In this document: positions 23,805-25,663 of the stretch, one piece after another
Layout: every line of letters begins with the position of its first letter
Numbering within the stretch: the first letter of the stretch is position 1
From: DASPKS01 sp035628035
Lineage (GTDB): Bacteria > Bacteroidota > Rhodothermia > Rhodothermales > Rubricoccaceae
Assembly (NCBI GenBank): GCA_035628035.1
Contig: DASPKS010000240.1
Span: 1-25,663, forward strand
Direction: 5' to 3'
DNA: 25,663 bases
The notes under the pieces: generated by a model
Seen by the model: only the letters and a program-made list of their open reading frames with translations
Database searches by the model: none
What the model was told of the DNA's origin: nothing
Made by a program: the position numbers and the translations under genes

Positions 23805-24507
23805 CCGAGCCCTGCACCCAGAGGAACGACTGGATGTCGATCATGTCGCGCGGCTCGAGGTCGGCCAGGTCGGCGCGGACGGCCTCGGCGAAGGCGAGGA
23901 GGGCCTCGTAGAGTTCCCACGACGGGCGCGAGCGGTAGGGCAGCTCATAGCCGTACGCGCGGGCGGCCGTGCGGGTGACGTTGGGCTTGAGGAAGAAGTG
24001 CGTTTCGGGCTGGGCGAGGAACCCGAACACCGTCGCGAGGGGCCACGTGAGCACGCGCGTCTGCCGCCGCGGCAGCGCGGCGACGGTCTCGACCCACCGC
24101 TCGAACCGAGCACCGAGGCTGCCGCGCCCGTGGAGGAGGTCATAAAGCCCCCGCGCGAACACCTCGGCTCCTGCCGGGTCCCGGACGGCGTCGCGCAGGG
24201 CCATCTTCTCGAACGAGAACAGCAGGTTCGTGCGCGACTCGATCCGCACGGCGAGGGCGGCTACCTCAGCGAACCGGCCAGCCTCCAGGAGCTTCCGGAA
24301 GGCGGTGCGGCCGAGCTGCGCCTCCCACTGCTCGTGCGCGTTCCACTTGTAGTCGCGCTCCCAGGCGAGGTACCGCTCGTCGTAGAACCCGCCGGGGAAG
24401 TAGTAGAGGAACTTGCGGCGGGCGCGGGCGGCGCCGGCCGAGCGGGTTTTTTGTGGGCGGACGGCGCGGGTGTTCTGGTGCGGCGGGCGGGGGGGAAGGG
24501 CGGGCAT
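23788..24507 (-). CDS. conserved-looking protein of unknown function
   Basis: A 239-residue soluble protein that I do not recognise. After a basic, Pro/Arg-rich N-terminus (about 1-30) comes a well-defined region with FLYYFPGGFYDERYLAWERDYKW, a helical centre rich in Arg/Glu/Leu, then THFFLKPNVTR and a C-terminal helix ending DMIDIQSFLWVQG. The aromatic-rich motifs (YYFPGGFYD; WERDYKWNAHEQW) look conserved rather than random. Next in-frame Met is far inside, so ATG 24505-24507 is used, although the basic leader may be an over-extension. It overlaps the TspO-like gene by 17 nt, indicating coupling. A strongly structured intergenic element (24552-24618) lies upstream. Confidence 0.75.
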   Translation of the reverse strand: MPALPPRPPHQNTRAVRPQKTRSAGAARARRKFLYYFPGGFYDERYLAWERDYKWNAHEQWEAQLGRTAFRKLLEAGRFAEVAALAVRIESRTNLLFSFEKMALRDAVRDPAGAEVFARGLYDLLHGRGSLGARFERWVETVAALPRRQTRVLTWPLATVFGFLAQPETHFFLKPNVTRTAARAYGYELPYRSRPSWELYEALLAFAEAVRADLADLEPRDMIDIQSFLWVQGSDEYPD

Positions 24508-24551
24508 GACGGAGGCGGGAAAATCCGGAGGGGCCCGCTACAGACGGACGA

Positions 24552-24618
24552 CGGCCCGCCCAGGTTGCCTGGGGGCCGGTGCCGAACCCCGCGGCGTTTC
24601 CCCAACGCCGACGGGCCG
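24552..24618 (-). ncRNA. three-way-junction RNA element (candidate leader or terminator)
   Basis: The gap between two minus-strand genes folds into a junction. An outer 7-bp GC stem joins CGGCCCG (24552-24558) to CGGGCCG (24612-24618). Inside lie hairpin CCCAGG-TTG-CCTGGG (24559-24573) and hairpin CGGCGTT-TCCCC-AACGCCG (24592-24610). The bases nearly fill the interval with one 18-nt linker. Stems are perfect on both strands; the minus strand is the likely transcript. It begins 9 nt after the REC-like gene stop, so it could terminate that gene or act in the leader of the unknown gene 45 nt further on. High local GC makes some pairing likely by chance. Confidence 0.42.
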
Positions 24619-24627
24619 CGTCGCAGG

Positions 24628-25065
24628 CTAGGCGGCGCCGCTGAGGACGCGCCGCACCTCCTCGGGGCCCCCGCGACCACAGGCGGCGGCGGCCATCGCC
24701 AGCTGCCGGTGCCGCTCCGGGACGCCGGGCGGTCGGGGCAGGACGAGCACGGGGGCCTCCTCGTACCGCACGGAGGTTCCCCGGCCGCTGGTCCAGACCA
24801 CCACGCACACTGGCGCCGGGTCGTCCGTCCCGACGAGCTGAACGACGGCTTGCGGGTCCGGGGCGCCCCCGGCTTCCTCGGTGTCGATGAAGACCACCCC
24901 CACCTTCCCTTCCCCCGTCCGGACCCGCTCGGCCGCCGCCTCGACCGTCGGGACGAGGTGGATGCGGCACAGGGTCAGGCTTCCCTCCTCCTTGTGGGGG
25001 AGGTACATCGTGCTCTCGACCTTCCCGCCGACGAGGATAGCCTCTTGATTTACTGGGGATAGCAT
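24628..25065 (-). CDS. small protein with a possible degenerate receiver-like fold
   Basis: A 145-residue soluble protein with no clear family. Its pattern resembles a response-regulator receiver: a hydrophobic strand ending in Asp (VGVVFID, D61), a second strand ending in T92-S93 (VCVVVWTS), and a third strand followed by a basic-Pro pair (VLVLPRPP, with R111 where receivers have Lys), then a closing helix. The first acidic pair of receivers is not evident (AILVGGKVES), so phosphorylation is doubtful. The ATG at 25063-25065 has no Shine-Dalgarno; a TACGTTG box and a CTAC-AAC-GTAG palindrome lie directly upstream. It diverges from a TetR-type regulator gene 75 nt away. This may be a pseudo-receiver; the call is a structural guess. 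Confidence 0.6.
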   Translation of the reverse strand: MLSPVNQEAILVGGKVESTMYLPHKEEGSLTLCRIHLVPTVEAAAERVRTGEGKVGVVFIDTEEAGGAPDPQAVVQLVGTDDPAPVCVVVWTSGRGTSVRYEEAPVLVLPRPPGVPERHRQLAMAAAACGRGGPEEVRRVLSGAA

Positions 25066-25076
25066 CTACAACGTAG
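25066..25076. promoter_or_regulatory. short palindrome in the divergent tetR-type intergenic region
   Basis: CTAC-AAC-GTAG, an 11-nt inverted repeat, abuts the start codon of the REC-like gene in the 75-nt gap shared with the TetR-type gene. It could be half of an operator for that regulator. Too short to be sure; no second copy is visible. Confidence 0.2.
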
Positions 25077-25140
25077 GGAACCCCCGGCCGTGTCGGTCGT
25101 GGCGTGGGGTCGCGCGAGGTGAGATCGAGGATACAGATAA

Positions 25141-25663
25141 ATGACCAAAGAGTCAAATAGGGTCGAAGGCCCCGACGCGATCCGCGAGCGCCGGTGGCAG
25201 CGCCGGGCGGAGAGCCGGCCGGGCGAGATCCTCGACGCCGCGCTGGAGGTGCTCGCTGAGCGGGGCTACGCGCGGGGGAGCATGGCCGAGGTCGCACGGC
25301 GGTCCGGCGTCTCGAAGGGGACCGTGTACGTGTACTTCCCGACGAAGGCGGACCTCGTCGCCGCGCTCATGGCCCAGGCACCGGAGGAGCTATCGGCCCG
25401 GTTCGAGGAGGTCGAGCCCAATGCCGGGGCCCGGGAGCGCGTGCGCCGGCTGATGGAGGAGGTATGGGCGGTGGTCTCGACGCCGCGCGTGAGCACGCTC
25501 TACCGGGTGCTGACGGCGGAGCCCTCGGAGCTCCGAGCCCAGGCGGCCGCCTTCGTCCGGGAGGTGACCGACCGTGCGACGACCGCCCTCGCGGAGGCGA
25601 TCCGGGCGGGGGTGGAGGCCGGCACGTTCCGCCGGGTCGAGCCTTCCGTCGCGGGCCGGATGA
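25141..25663 (+). CDS. TetR/AcrR family transcriptional regulator (3' end cut by window edge)
   Basis: An open frame from ATG 25141 runs 174 codons to the window edge without a stop. Residues about 27-75 form a TetR DNA-binding domain: RPGEILDAALEVLAERGYARGSMAEVARRSGVSKGTVYVYFPTKADLVAAL, with the helix-turn-helix and the typical 'vYyyF..K..L' end. The rest is a helical ligand-binding part (LYRVLTAEPSELRAQ; a GVEAGTFRRVEP turn), incomplete. TetR proteins commonly repress a divergent or downstream gene. Here the divergent neighbour is the REC-like small protein; the downstream gene is not in the window. No ligand can be inferred. Confidence 0.9.
   Translation, partial: MTKESNRVEGPDAIRERRWQRRAESRPGEILDAALEVLAERGYARGSMAEVARRSGVSKGTVYVYFPTKADLVAALMAQAPEELSARFEEVEPNAGARERVRRLMEEVWAVVSTPRVSTLYRVLTAEPSELRAQAAAFVREVTDRATTALAEAIRAGVEAGTFRRVEPSVAGRM

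Noticed and set aside
24440..24460. Run of T (GGGTTTTTTG) as an intrinsic terminator
   Set aside because: It lies within the coding sequence of the unknown gene on the minus strand, where it reads as A, and no stem precedes it in the plus direction of any gene.
1..25663. tRNA, rRNA, CRISPR, insertion sequence or prophage
   Set aside because: No cloverleaf, rRNA-like block, regularly spaced repeat array with spacers, transposase or phage gene was seen by eye on either strand.

Overview
The window is about 25.7 kb of very GC-rich, gene-dense bacterial chromosome. It is most likely from the Rhodothermota/Rhodothermales side of the Bacteroidota (Salinibacter, Rhodothermus and Rubricoccus relatives). 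This is an inference. It rests on a PorV/PorQ-family outer-membrane protein, a YebC with the Bacteroidota-type N-terminus, a fused alpha/beta E1 dehydrogenase, a class I-like HMG-CoA reductase, scarce Shine-Dalgarno sequences, and promoter elements of the Bacteroidota type (TTG ... TAnnTTTG). I see 25 protein genes, of which the first and last are cut by the window edges. I see no rRNA, tRNA, CRISPR array, insertion sequence or prophage. No gene-free stretch exceeds 300 bases; the longest are 7663-7860 (198 nt, divergent promoters) and 3805-3980 (176 nt, no signal I can support).

Layout. 1-3804 (minus): RlmI-like rRNA methyltransferase, then RNase R, then a truncated lipoprotein gene, so mainly RNA metabolism. 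3981-6006 (plus): a PorV/PorQ-type barrel and a TonB-like protein. 6010-9372: a Wzi-like outer-membrane barrel (minus) and a polyprenyl-phosphate sugar transferase (plus) diverge from a shared promoter region, suggesting surface polysaccharide production. 9428-11446 (plus): fused 2-oxoacid dehydrogenase E1. 11440-12591: a B3/B4-domain protein (minus) and a small VOC protein (plus). 12619-17182 (minus): HMG-CoA reductase, a UbiB/ABC1 kinase and a degenerate class III cyclase-like protein, an isoprenoid/quinone-flavoured cluster. 17259-18869 (plus): alpha-glucan phosphorylase. 18885-21351 (minus): YebC, an HI0933-type flavoprotein and a small lipoprotein. 21431-25065 (minus): a REC-like small protein, an unknown protein overlapping a TspO/MBR homologue, an M23 peptidase, a lipoprotein, a DUF1330-type protein and a thioredoxin-like ferredoxin. 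25141 to the end (plus): a TetR-type regulator.

The least expected signals are non-coding. (1) Three promoters have exactly the same architecture, TTG-N21-TAGCTTG, at 7713-7683, 7760-7790 and 22705-22675; exact TAnnTTTG boxes precede the E1 and HMG-CoA reductase genes. (2) Three copies of CTASCGGTT occur at an exact 22-nt period (15597, 15619, 15641) across the junction between the HMG-CoA reductase and UbiB genes. (3) A compact three-way-junction fold occupies the gap at 24552-24618. Most genes are otherwise housekeeping, and I see no convincing new multi-gene defence or secretion system.
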